Assembly (NCBI RefSeq): GCF_902459465.1
Contig: NC_047065.1
Location: forward strand, 5,638,309-5,702,308
Length of the DNA: 64,000 bases
Source: Asterias rubens
Lineage: Eukaryota; Echinodermata; Asteroidea; Forcipulatida; Asteriidae
Direction: 5' to 3'
Below the pieces are notes generated by a model. That model was not told the DNA's origin, made no database searches, and worked only from the letters and a program-made list of their open reading frames with translations. The position numbers and the translations under genes were made by a program. Positions 11,932 through 22,500 of this stretch are shown here, one piece after another (the stretch's first letter is position 1; every line of letters begins with the position of its first letter).

Positions 11932-12699
11932 CGTTAATTGGATCTCCTTGTCTCAGATGTTGTTTTATATTAACACACAGACTTAAAGACACCGATGACC
12001 TTACTTTAGGTATATTTTAAAATCTCCTCATGGGTTACACAAGTATGGGTGTGCGCTGATTGTGCGGCATACTAAACAGGGGTTCATCAACACTTCATCT
12101 TATACCCCCTGCTTTTTTCTGTATGCTTTCTAACCCCATTCATGTATTTCCACTTCACTGCTTATGTTTGTTGTGTTGTCATTTTAGCCTTCGAGAAAGA
12201 CTCTTCCTGGGTCGAAACGTCAGGCCATTAACTATTTTTTTGTAAGGCGAATGCTGCTCCTTTGCTGGGGCTCACTCATGCCTCTCACACTCGGCTTCAT
12301 ATCTTGGACTCTTCCCTATAGTCACCCGCAGCCAAACCTTTATGTCTTAAGTAAAGTGGGCTCAAAGTTGTATATAACAAATTTTAAAAGACTGCTTAGC
12401 TGTTAGTATTTGAAAATATACATGTCGTCAGGGAATTAGAACAAAGACCTGAACAAAACTAAATACATTAGTAAACAGATTGTAAAGTAAAAATTTAAAT
12501 TAAAGTAGATTTGTGCAGAAAGTTAGTCGGAGTGAAGACCAGGCATTCAGGGGACTCAAAGTCTGGTCGAAACCAGCGTGGTGATCACCCATTAGAACCT
12601 TTAAGGGGTGGCTATTTCCGATCCCTCCTTTACTTTCCCACCCGGAATAATCACCCTTTCCTAGTTTGGGGAGAGACATGACGGACCCCAATCACTTAC
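11932..12699. other. Intergenic; possible Penelope-like 3' remnant near 12188-12226
   Basis: Mostly unremarkable. About 12188-12226 contains GACTCTTCCTGGGTCGAAAC followed by GTCAGG, which resembles the end segment of Penelope-like retroelements that carry hammerhead-ribozyme-like sequences. The copy looks decayed, and no reverse transcriptase frame is adjacent. Confidence 0.35.
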
Positions 12700-12980
12700 T
12701 GGTGCCAGCAGTAAAAGTCATGTCCCTTTGGTACGGGAATAGGATTCGAACCGGATGTCCCAGCTCTGGATAGCACGCAATTGAACTATCCAGTGCACCA
12801 TGTCGCCACAGTGCCCGTTGGTGTTTGAAGCTGGTTTTTAATACTACTTGTATAATTCACTGGCGCCTATAAGGCAAAATAAAGAATATAAAAACACAAC
12901 CGAGTATCGAACCCGGTTCTGGTGGCTCTCAGCCAATTAGCACTTCATGTAGCTACGACGCGACCTGAAGAGATATCAAA
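12700..12980 (-). mobile_element. Two tRNA-derived SINE heads
   Basis: Reading the minus strand, box B-like GGTTCGAATCC (about 12745) with an upstream box A-like TGGTGCACTGGATAG marks one head at about 12740-12805. A second with GGGTTCGATACTCGG lies at about 12897-12975. Neither folds into a convincing tRNA with paired acceptor arms, so they are SINE pieces rather than tRNA genes. Confidence 0.5.
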
Positions 12981-13403
12981 ATATAAAAGTATTTAAACCA
13001 AATTAATTTTGTAAGCAAACCAAAATTAATCACGCAACTATAGACGGAATTACAGGTGGGGGTTTATAATGTGAGGTTTTGGAAAGAAGTGTTATCGTGA
13101 AAGCAGTTTTAAATTGTAGGAATTGACCAAAATCAATTTTGAGAGATCGATTAGGTAACAGTGAGATCTTCTCTCTACTCTTCAGCATTTATACAACCGC
13201 GGCAGTAGGCTTGTGGCTAGGGATGGCTGGGTGTTCCAGATGAATGTTGACCTGATAAGAGTCACAGTGAAACCGGTGAGTACAATGAAGAGATTTTGGC
13301 TAATTGGAAAATTATTGAGCTAATTATTGGAAAATCACAAGTCCAGCTTTTTAATGATTTTTTTTTGCCAAAATATTTAAACAAACCACAGCATTTATTG
13401 TAC
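12981..13403. other. Non-coding stretch, nothing recognised
   Basis: AT-rich sequence leading into the next MITE. A short phrase, GGCAGTAGGCTTGTGGCT, near 13201 recurs just after the MITE near 13791, suggesting that the MITE sits inside a duplicated flank. Confidence 0.4.
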
Positions 13404-13785
13404 TTAAAGGCAGTGGACACTTTTGGTAACTGTCAAAGATTAGCCTTCACAGTTGGTGTATTTCTACATAATGCATAAAATAACAAAACTGTGAAAATTT
13501 GAGTTCAATCGGTCATCAAAGTTGCGAGATAATAATGAAAGACAAAAACACCCTTGTCACACAAAGTTGTGTGCGTTTAGATGGTCGATTTCGAGACCTC
13601 AAGTTCTAAATCTGAGGTCTCGAAATCAAATTCGTGGAAAACTACTTCTTTCTCGAAAACTATGTCACTTCAGAGGGAGCCGTTTCTCACAATGTTTTAT
13701 ACTATCAACCTCTCCCCACACCAAGAAAGGTTTTATGCTAATAATTATTTTGAGTAATATTACCAATAATGTCCACTGCCTTTAA
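13404..13785 (+). mobile_element. GGCAGTGGACA-family MITE, copy 2
   Basis: A nearly complete copy with termini TTAAAGGCAGTGGACACTTT and AATGTCCACTGCCTTTAA and the internal palindrome CGAGACCTCAAGTTC...TGAGGTCTCG. No target-site duplication could be fixed by eye. Confidence 0.85.
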
Positions 13786-14100
13786 CACAGCGGCAGTAGG
13801 CTTGTGGCTCGGGATCACTGGAAGTGGGTTCATAGGTGAATGGTTATTATTTTGCTATTTGACATATATTTGATATTTTTGGCTGATCACTTAGTCCAGC
13901 TTCTTAATGATTTGGTTGACAAAATATAAAACAAACCACATGTTCAACATTTGAAACAAATCACAACGGGTAAGTCCGAAGTTGAACAAGTCCTCAGTAG
14001 AAGGCCTAATTCCAGCAATTGTATCAAAATTTGAATCCCATAATTATTGAAATAAAATTTAAGAGGTAGGCACTATTTATAAGCAAAATCGGGCCGAATT
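13786..14100. other. Non-coding stretch
   Basis: No gene, RNA or clear repeat beyond the duplicated phrase noted for 13201 and 13791. Confidence 0.4.
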
Positions 14101-14600
14101 TAAGAGAAACACATGGGGTTAGTCAAACATTGTTGTCCAATGTAGGCCAAATTTGCATATGCAATAATGTCCGCCGGACGGTTTTGCATAAGCAATCGTG
14201 TCCGCCCGGACGCTGCTGCATAATGCAATTGTGTCCGCCCGGACACATTAGCACATACAGGAGTTGTGTCCGCCCCCGTGCAAAACCGTCCTTGCAGTAA
14301 ATTAAACACCCTTGATCAATGGAACACGTTCGCCTTGTTTATCACCTAAGTGCATGTCATGAATGACATGAAATAAATTTTGTTCGGCCGTTGGGTATTC
14401 GCTGCAATCATAAAATCACGAATATTCATGATGCACATTATGTAGGTTCAGTGCATGCACGCTCGCTTACGCGGGCACATACATCAGTCATGTACCATGT
14501 CCGCCGGACGGTTTTTGCATAACCCCAGACACGATTGCATGTGCAAAAGTGTCCGGAGCGGACAATATTACATGGTGGACACAATTGCATCTGACACCGG
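14101..14600. repeat. Cluster of GTCCGCCCGGAC palindromes
   Basis: Units about 37-45 bp long, each centred on a GC-rich palindrome (GTCCGCCGGAC near 14168, GTCCGCCCGGAC near 14210 and 14238), alternate with GCATAATGCAATTGT-type spacers. Related units recur at about 14500-14580 after a 180-bp gap. The layout suggests one larger inverted element. Confidence 0.6.
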
Positions 14601-14728
14601 CCTTAGACCTCAGTCATTTCAAATAAGATACGCTGTCAACTCAAATTGCGAACGTGACAGAAGTGATTCTTTGGGCACCTATGTCACTGCACGTTTATCA
14701 AACGATGATTGGGTGCGTTCGTTTAGCT

Positions 14729-14848
14729 TCCCTGGGTCGACCCCGATGTGTGGCGTTTTTTTTTTTACCAGGACGGACGTGTGCAGATAGTTACCCACGT
14801 TCGTCCTGGAAAAAAGAAACGCCACACACCGGGGTCGACCCAATGGAA
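14729..14848. repeat. Palindromic element with GGGTCGACCCCG ends
   Basis: The left arm GGGTCGACCCCGATGTGTGG, then CGTTTTTT and ACCAGGACG, is mirrored by CGTCCTGGAAAAAAGAAACG, then CCACACACCGGGGTCGACCC. The loop is about 25 bp. It could fold into a long hairpin. Confidence 0.75.
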
Positions 14849-14854
14849 TCTCGG

Positions 14855-14980
14855 GCCCAGTCTATACTAACGTTAGTTTCCCATAGGGTAGACTGGGCAC
14901 CTCTCTAGGGGGCGCTGTACAAGGCCTATACTCCTCAACCAGCCATAGAGTAAGGACAGACTGTCCTTACTCTATGAACC
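14855..14980. repeat. Two adjacent short inverted repeats
   Basis: GCCCAGTCTA near 14857 is mirrored by TAGACTGGGC near 14890. At 14944-14976 a perfect palindrome has 16-bp arms (CATAGAGTAAGGACAG and its complement) around a single base. Confidence 0.75.
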
Positions 14981-15263
14981 AACCAATGCAAGGCATTGCT
15001 AAAACAAGAAATACCTGAACATAAATATATTAAAATATTTAATCCCCTTCAAATCGAAGAAAAAATTACATCATTCCCTGTTTCACCTTTGTTTCTCCTT
15101 TTCAATTCAGCAGGCCATTTCTGCGGCTGCGCTCCCCCATTTGCCCAAAATGAAATGAAAGGGTTACGGAGCAATTTTTAGGGCTAACTCAAAGTGTTCC
15201 ATGTTAAAATTCGACAGCCAAGTGACATGGCCTACCGTTATTAGAAAAACAAATCTACAACAA

Positions 15264-15405
15264 TCCATCGGTAGTCTAGTTGGTAAGACACTGCTCTAGA
15301 ATCGCAAGGGTCGTGGGTTCGAATCCCACCCGAGTAAAATGCCTGTGATTTTTATTCACAGGACTCGGGAAAGTACTGAGTATACAGTGCTAACACACAT
15401 CGGTG
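15264..15405 (+). mobile_element. tRNA-derived SINE
   Basis: Box A region GGTAGTCTAGTTGGTAAGAC and box B GGGTTCGAATCCCACC are spaced as in a tRNA, followed by a tRNA-unrelated body ending in an A-run near 15412. The 5' and 3' acceptor strands pair only partly (TCGG with CCGA), which fits a SINE head and not a functional tRNA. Confidence 0.7.
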
Positions 15406-16484
15406 TATTGATAAAAAAAAAAAAATTAATATTCTTTATCCCCGATGCAAATTTAACATCTCTTAAATCCATAAATAGTTGATTTACAGACAGAAATAAA
15501 CTAGTTGCAGGTTTAGATTTTATGATATTATAATCAGATACTGAACAGTGTGCCACTCGGTAATAATGGGAAGTTGACACCAAGGACTGATCCTTCGCAT
15601 GGGTCGGCAGAGGGGTTGATTATGGTCCCGAATACATAGATAAAAACGCAGTAAGCCTATCTACTGGATTGTAAAAGTTTATCTATTTTTATTCTTCTCT
15701 GGGTCACATTCTTCCGGCCAGATTGTTCCCACCATTTTTTTTGCTCGACTCGTATGTCATTATTTTTAGATGTTATTTATTATATAGGGTCCTATATGAC
15801 GTGGATGCAAGTTCGGAGAAGTTTTCAACTAGTGCGGGCTGATAGTCATATTATTAGTATTGCCACAAATCAAGCCTACTGTATGTAGTGTAGTCAGCAA
15901 GGAATTCACAAAGACGCAGAGAAGTTAGTTAACAGGATGCTATCATGTTCACTTCATGTCATGTAAAACAAGGTACCGTAAAAAGACAACTCTACCATCA
16001 AAGATGGCGTTACCCAAAAACTTGTATTTAACCAATTATAAGGACACAACACCCATGTAGTCAGGTACCAGGCAATCATCGACCTCCCCTGCACAATCCC
16101 TTGACCCTTGACAATGTTTCTTGGCGTGTTAATATTGTGTGTGCCACGCTTTTTCAAACCACAGCACAAAACAATTTACAAACGTAACATCCTGGGAAAT
16201 GACATTTTATGTTTTCTTTACTTCACTGCTGTGTGCCGTCTCCAAGTATCACAGGCTATCAACAATATTTGTTTGTGATGGCTATGGTGTGCGGTTGAGA
16301 ACAAGTGCACGGTCCACCATTATTATAGGCCTACATAGACCTAATAATCGCAAAATAAAACTCGCTACGCGTGCGTTAGGCTTGGAATGAGCTGCATGCT
16401 GTTCTAATTCAAGTTCGATCGCTATAGCTAGACCAGCATGCACTCATTCAACAGTTAGCACTTGCACAACTTTGGGCGAAATCA
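15406..16484. other. Intergenic, nothing recognised
   Basis: No open frame here resembles a known family and no RNA gene is evident. Confidence 0.4.
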
Positions 16485-16673
16485 GGGCCCAATTTCATAG
16501 AGCTGCTAAGCACAAAAATTTGCTTAGCATGAAATGTTTTCCCTTGATAAAACAATACCTGTAACAAGCAATATGCAACAAATGAAAAACTGGTTGGTAA
16601 TCCTATTTTTATCAAGGAAGAAATTTCATGCTAAGCAAATTTTTCTGCTTAGCGGCTCTATGAAATTGGGCCC
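16485..16673. mobile_element. Palindromic MITE with GGGCCCAATTTCATAGAGC ends, copy 1
   Basis: The termini GGGCCCAATTTCATAGAGCT and GGCTCTATGAAATTGGGCCC are near-perfect inverted repeats, followed inward by GCTAAGCA/TGCTTAGC and TTGATAAAA/TTTTATCAAG blocks. Copies also occur at 20443-20674 and, diverged, at 51703-51954. Confidence 0.85.
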
Positions 16674-16975
16674 AGGTATCAAGTAAGTTTGACCATTGTT
16701 GGGACTAATAATTATTTTGTGTAAATACACGAGTGGTTTGATCTTTGGTCACCGGTTGAGCGTTTTCGCGTGTTGGGCATGGTTTTCGCGTGTTGAACTG
16801 CGGTAACGAGGCTGCTCAGACCAAACGGTAACCGACTTGTTGACTCGGTATGGCTGGGTTGGTGTCGCCAAAAACGCTGCACCCCGGGCATATGGGATTT
16901 TTTTTTTAATAAAACAGCTTATTGCTCACTACTAATTAGACGGAGAAAAACCACTTCTCCAATCTAATAGTGAAT
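16674..16975. other. GPx 3' flank with a hairpin
   Basis: An inverted repeat AATTAGACGGAGAAAAACC / CTTCTCCAATCTAAT lies at about 16933-16967, starting about 10 nt after the GPx stop on the minus strand. It lacks the ATGA...AA...GA core of a SECIS element. Confidence 0.45.
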
Positions 16976-18113
16976 TCAAAATTCTTTCATACGTCTTGAA
17001 GTCTTTTTCGAATGCGTCTTATCTTGCCTAGTGGGATCATACTGAAGAAATTTATTTCCCCCATGGCGACTGTTTGTTGACATCATCACTATAACCGAAC
17101 GTCTCAATAAGTCTTCAACATCCCCAGCGATAGCTCTCAGCGGCGTGCTGCTCAAAAACCGTTTGTACGGTTTGCCGTCGTAGCTGATCAGAAACTTCTC
17201 AAAGTTCCAGCGGACATCCGGAGCCTTGGGCGGGAGCAGTTTCCCTCGCAGTGACCTGATGGTGGCCGAAGGCTCGTCACTCCAGCCCGGGAGCCTCTGC
17301 TTCAGGTACTCGAAGACCGGGTGAGACCGCGGGCCGTTCACTTCGCACTTGCCCATCAGATGGAACTTTGGTGCGAATCCCCGGCCGGGACGGACGTGAG
17401 ACATGCACAATGGTATCTCGTGGTTGTGCCAGGGTTCTTTGTTACCAAACTGGTCGCAAGGGAAGGCGAGAATGCTCAAGCCACGACAGTCGTACGCGGA
17501 CACAAACTCATTCATCTGTATAATAAATATTTTAAAAAAATATAACAAATGCAGAGTACCAACATTTCTTAAAGCTGTTTTAAAACAGAAAAACAACTCA
17601 AATTGGCAAAAATGTCTTTGCTGAGTATTAATTGAGTGGTGCTCCAGTCGCAATAAGTTTGACTGGTATGTGATAGACAGTATTATGTGCTTCGCAAGTT
17701 TTTTTGCTTATGAACAGGCCTTCTGAAAGCAGACCCTGTTCTCAAAACGGAATATTTTATAATAGACCTCTCCCCACCTGTGTGAATTCCCTGGTAGCCT
17801 GCTCGTCTCCAGTTGCCATGCACATCACCAGCACCACCCGCCCCTCGAACCGGGAAAACTGCACCATCTTCCCGTTCACGTCCAGGGCAGACAGCTCGTA
17901 GAAAGACCTCACCAGTGAAACTGGAACCAACGAACCACTGGACACGAAGTACCCTTCTTCGTCTTCCAGGACGGTCCGCGACACCGAGTCGTCTAAACAC
18001 CCCTGCCGGTTGGTTTTAAGATCATGAGTCACAGCGTTTGAATTTATAGTCGACCGTAGTGATTCAACCGCTCCCTTTTTAACCTGATCACGCTGGACAC
18101 TTTTCCCTGCCAT
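16976..18113 (-). CDS. Glutathione peroxidase homologue with Asp at the catalytic Sec/Cys site
   Basis: Two exons, 17778-18113 and 16976-17515, join in phase 0 (ACACAG|GTGGGG and TACAG|ATGAATG) to give 291 residues, longer than the usual 190-220 because of an N-terminal extension of about 65 residues and a basic C-terminal tail. The GPx core begins at SFYELSALDVNGK. It aligns without gaps to the family through MNEFVSAY, FPCDQFG (Gln134), YVRPG-like SHVRPGRGF, KCEVNG, HPVFEYL and WNFEKFL (Trp215, Asn216). The site that carries selenocysteine or cysteine is Asp103 (GAC) in the segment CMATGDEQATREFTQ. Three of the four catalytic-tetrad residues remain, but the peroxidatic one does not. By family knowledge it should not reduce peroxides in the normal way; a binding or regulatory role is an inference. 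It lies upstream of, and co-oriented with, the GST gene region. Confidence 0.88.
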
Positions 18114-19128
18114 TATTACTATTCAAGAGTTCTAATTCGTCGGTAACATTCGCCATACAATTTAACACATCATCCAGTTGAAGCTGCTCTTCGGTTCACA
18201 TCAGCCTCTGGACCAAGCTTCAGAATGAAGCGCAGAAATGAGTACAAACGAGCTCCCAAAATTTACCACCGAAAACATTACTTATACTAAAGTCCATAAT
18301 CAGTTGCACAATCTCCTATCAGAATCATAAACCAATGATTTCCATTAGTTATTTATAATGAATGGGCACTGACTGGTCACACTACACAAAATAGTCCGTT
18401 TTCAAAGTACTCATCGCTCAATATATGTCATGTAGAAAAGAAGTATGAGATAGTTGTTGTATCGAGTATACTCTGCGGGTCAAGATATAGCACACTTCAT
18501 GTGCAGTGTGCACACAAAGATGCACCCGTTCCAACACTTATTTTGGTAACTACAATACCCCGTCCTGTGGCTAGCAACTGCTTATTATCTCGACTGAGAT
18601 TGTGTACGGTTAGCAACCCTATCATCCACACAGAGCCAGATATGGAATATTATGTTTAACCAGAGCGTGGCCCCCGGCTAGAAAGTCAATATTGAGTTTG
18701 GAATAACATCAATAATTAAACCAATATAGAAGCTGTCGGGTATTGTTTGGGGAGCGTTCAAGTGCACTACTTAGAATGAGGCAATCTGATTTAACCGGAT
18801 TTTCATTTGCAGACTGAATTAAACATAATTTATTTCACAATAACCAATGAAATGCATTAACCTTCTATATACTAGTTTTTAATGTAGACTATGAAGTAAA
18901 TGGAACGACAAACCGTACAACTATATAAGATTTATATACAATAAATTAAAACCATTTAACTATGATATAGAAGCAATCTAAAGGCATAAAAAAACATGAT
19001 TTCGTTACGGTATATTTATGTTAAGATCATTCCATTTCCACGTCACGAATGTGTTACTTTTGTCGGTCACTGTGTTGTGACTCCTTTCATGACTAAAAAC
19101 AAAAAAAATGAACACATCAAATCCCATA
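18114..19128. other. Intergenic region upstream of GPx
   Basis: About 1 kb with no recognised exon or repeat. It should contain the GPx promoter on the minus strand, but I see no site clear enough to name. Confidence 0.4.
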
Positions 19129-19510
19129 TTAAAGGCAGTGGACACTATTGGTATTTAGTCAAACTAATTATCAGCATAAAACCTCAATTGGTAACGAGTA
19201 ATGGGGAGAGGTTGATTGTGAGAAACGGCTCCCTCTGAAGTGAAAGAGTAGTTTTCGAGAAAGAAGTAATTTTCCACGAATTTGGTATCGAGACCTCAGA
19301 ATTAGATTTTGAGGTCTCGAAATCAAGCATCTGATAGCACACCAATTACGTGTGACAACGGTGTTTTTCTGACATTATTATCTCGCATTTTCGACGACCA
19401 ATATTGAGCTCAAATTTTCACGGGTTCATGCATAATTATGTTGAGATGCAGCAACCGGGAAGACTTGCCTATGACAGTTTGAAATTTGAAATAGTGTCCA
19501 GTGTCTTTAA
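19129..19510 (+). mobile_element. GGCAGTGGACA-family MITE, copy 3
   Basis: Bounded by TTAAAGGCAGTGGACACTAT and ATAGTGTCCAGTGTCTTTAA, with the family's internal GAGACCTCAGAATTAG...GAGGTCTCGAAATC palindrome. It lies just downstream of the GST stop codon (minus strand), so it may fall within the GST 3' UTR. Confidence 0.85.
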
Positions 19511-19587
19511 GGGACATGTATAAAGGAAAATTTACAAAACTCATGGGTCCTGATGTGAGAAATGACCGAAACGTGTTTAATAGTACT

Positions 19588-22500
19588 TCATTTGGCAATG
19601 TTGTCGAGAGTGGGATACAGTATTCCAGCTCGAAGTTCGGATATAAACGCCACGTGGTTCTTGTGCACTTCGTCCCAGCACTCCTGCCGGCTCACCCTCT
19701 CCAACCAGTCAACAACCCGCGGCCAAAGACGCAGTGAGAACCCCAGCCACTCGGACTGCAGGATGACCGTAGCTACAACAGAGTCAGCGAACGTCAGCGA
19801 ATCTCCGCAGAGGAATTTAGCGGATGCCAGGTAGCGTTTCTCAAGGCGCTCGAGGTGTTTTAAGAGTTGTTTAATGCCAGTCTCGATGAGTGCTTCGTTG
19901 GCAGGTTCGGGTTGGAGTTGAAATTCTTCGAAGACCTGAGGGTAGGCGCACCGGTAACCTACTATTCTGAAATAATAAGTGAAAAGGCAAACAGATGAAT
20001 ATACTTTAAACAATAAATGTAATAAAGGGAATATCGGCATCTGTTTTTAATAGTATGTAAATAAGCCCAAATTCAAAGACTTAAACCAACAAGTCGGAAA
20101 AGACTGGTCTCAAGAAAACAAATTACAACAACACAAGTTATCACTTTAGTTTATACGCAAGTTATCTTAAAGACACTGGACACTATTGGTAATTTTGTTA
20201 AAGACACTTGGTGTATCTCAACATAAGCATAAAATAACAAACCTGTGACAATTTGAGCTCAAATTGGTCGTCGCAGTTGCAAGAAGAAAAAAAATGATGG
20301 AAAAAACACCCTTGTCACAGGTCTCAAATCAAATTCGTGGAAAATTACTTCCTTCTCGAAAACTACGTTACTTCAGAGGGAGCCGTTTGTCACAATGTTT
20401 TATACTATCAACCTTTCCGCATTACTCGTTACTCTTTATGATTAGAGCTGCTAAGCACAAAAATTTGCTAAGCATGAAATTTCTTGGCCAATAAAAACAG
20501 GACTACCAGCCAAATTTTCATTTGTTGCATGGTGCTTGTTAATACTGGTATTCAGCTTTTGTTAGCTTATCTTGAAAATCACATGGAAATTTGGTTGGCA
20601 AACCTGTTTTTATCAAGGAAGAAATGTCATGCTAAGCAAATTTGTGTGCTTAGTAGCTCTATGAAATTGGGCCCTGATGGTGGTATATAACGCCATATGG
20701 AAAAGTCTTACAATGTGTCCATGGGTGGATTTCACAAAGAGTTAGGACTAGTCTTAACTCGAGTTAGGACCAGTTACTCGTCCTAACTTAGGACTATCCA
20801 TGCAATTTGTTTATGTCCTAGGAATAGTCCTAAGTTAGGACCAGTCCTAACTCTTTGTGAAATCGACCCCAGGTCACATTATCGTTACCTGTGTAAATCG
20901 TTATGTGCCCAAGCGATCAGAGACTCCACCATCATTCGTTCTGATACAGTCACACCGTAGCCCTTGTAGTTTGTGTAGCGAGTCGAGAGATAACGTATAA
21001 TAGCCGGCCTGCAAATAAGAAGAGGGAAAGGTTAGTTTCGTTATGTTGATAAACAACAATATTAGCATAAAACAATACTTGGCAACGAGTTATTGGGAGA
21101 GGTTGATAGTATGAAACATTGTGAGAAACGGCTCCCTCTGAAGTAACATAGTTTTCGAGAAAGAATTCTCCACGAATTTATTTCGAGACCTCAGAATTAG
21201 ATTCTGATGTCACGAAATAAAGCATCTGAAAGCACACAACTTATGTGTAAAAAGGTTGTTTTGTCTTTCAATTATCTCGCATTTTTGACGACCAATATAT
21301 GAGCTCAAATTTTCACAGGTTTGTTATTGTATGCATGTAATTGAAATACACCAAGTGAGAAGACTGGTCTTTGAAAATTACCAATAGTGTCCAGTGTCTT
21401 TCTGAAATAATATTAAATGTAGAATGCAATTAATTTGGGCGCAGCGAGGTAGTGAGGTAGTGTCATGTTTTTTGTTAAGTACTGTTGATTATCTTACCCT
21501 TCGAAGACGGTTACTTCTCCGTCAACCAATATTGGGACGTCCTGGTGTGGAAGACTACTTGGTAGTTCAGGCCTCCGCCCGTTGGAATCTACCGGAGCAG
21601 CCGGATCAATATCCACCAGGGCATATGGGATCTTGTTCTGGAAATCAATTTTATTCACAACTGCTCAGTTTAAAATTCGTATTCCTCAATGCATCTTACC
21701 ACTTATTGTTCAAAAGTTTTAGTATGATCTAAAACACCCCGACAAACGCTAACTCTCTACCTGTGACAAAAAAAAAAGCAACCACCCCCATCGCACCATC
21801 TCCAATCATCTCGACAAAATTACCAAGAAACAAACAACAACATGCAAAAAATAAAAATTAATTTAAATGAAACAGAACCATCCGGTCATTATAGCTGAAC
21901 CTTGCAGAGCTAAACTGAGAATGATTTCATTTGTGAATGGTTTTGTAAAACATCTTTTTGCAAAGCATTTATTTAACTTGGACTATAAATTAGTTTAAAG
22001 GCAGTGGACACTATTGGTAATTGCCAAAGACTAGCCTTTGAGCTCAATCGCTCATCGAACTTGCGAGATAATAATGCAAGAAAAAAACACCCTTGTCACA
22101 CTTCATTTCGAGACCTCAAGTTCTAAATCTGAGGTCTCGAAACCAAATTCGTAGAAAATTACTTTTTTTCTCAAAATCTGTGGCACTTCAGAGGAAGCCG
22201 TTTCTCACAATTTGTTATACCATCAACCTCTCCTCATTACTCGTCACCAAGAAAGGTTTTATGCTAATAATTATTTTAAGTGTTTACCAATTGTGTCCAC
22301 TGCCTAATTGTGTCCAAGCAAACATCCAATGCCATGATCACTGATACACATTCAGTAAATTTTTGTCAAAACTTCTGGGTGTGTAACAAGCTCTTATATT
22401 AAATTTTCGATTGACGGTTTCAATTTGGAAGTAAGAGAAAGTATAGCGAGATATGACTTTCCATACTGCCGCCGCTGCGGTGGGCTATACTGACCCATGG

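Noticed and set aside
15264-15345. tRNA gene
   Set aside because: Boxes A and B are present but the acceptor arms pair poorly and a non-tRNA body follows; the same head recurs elsewhere. It is a SINE.
17757-17870. Selenocysteine codon in the GPx active site
   Set aside because: The codon at that position on the minus strand is GAC, not TGA, and no SECIS core is seen downstream.
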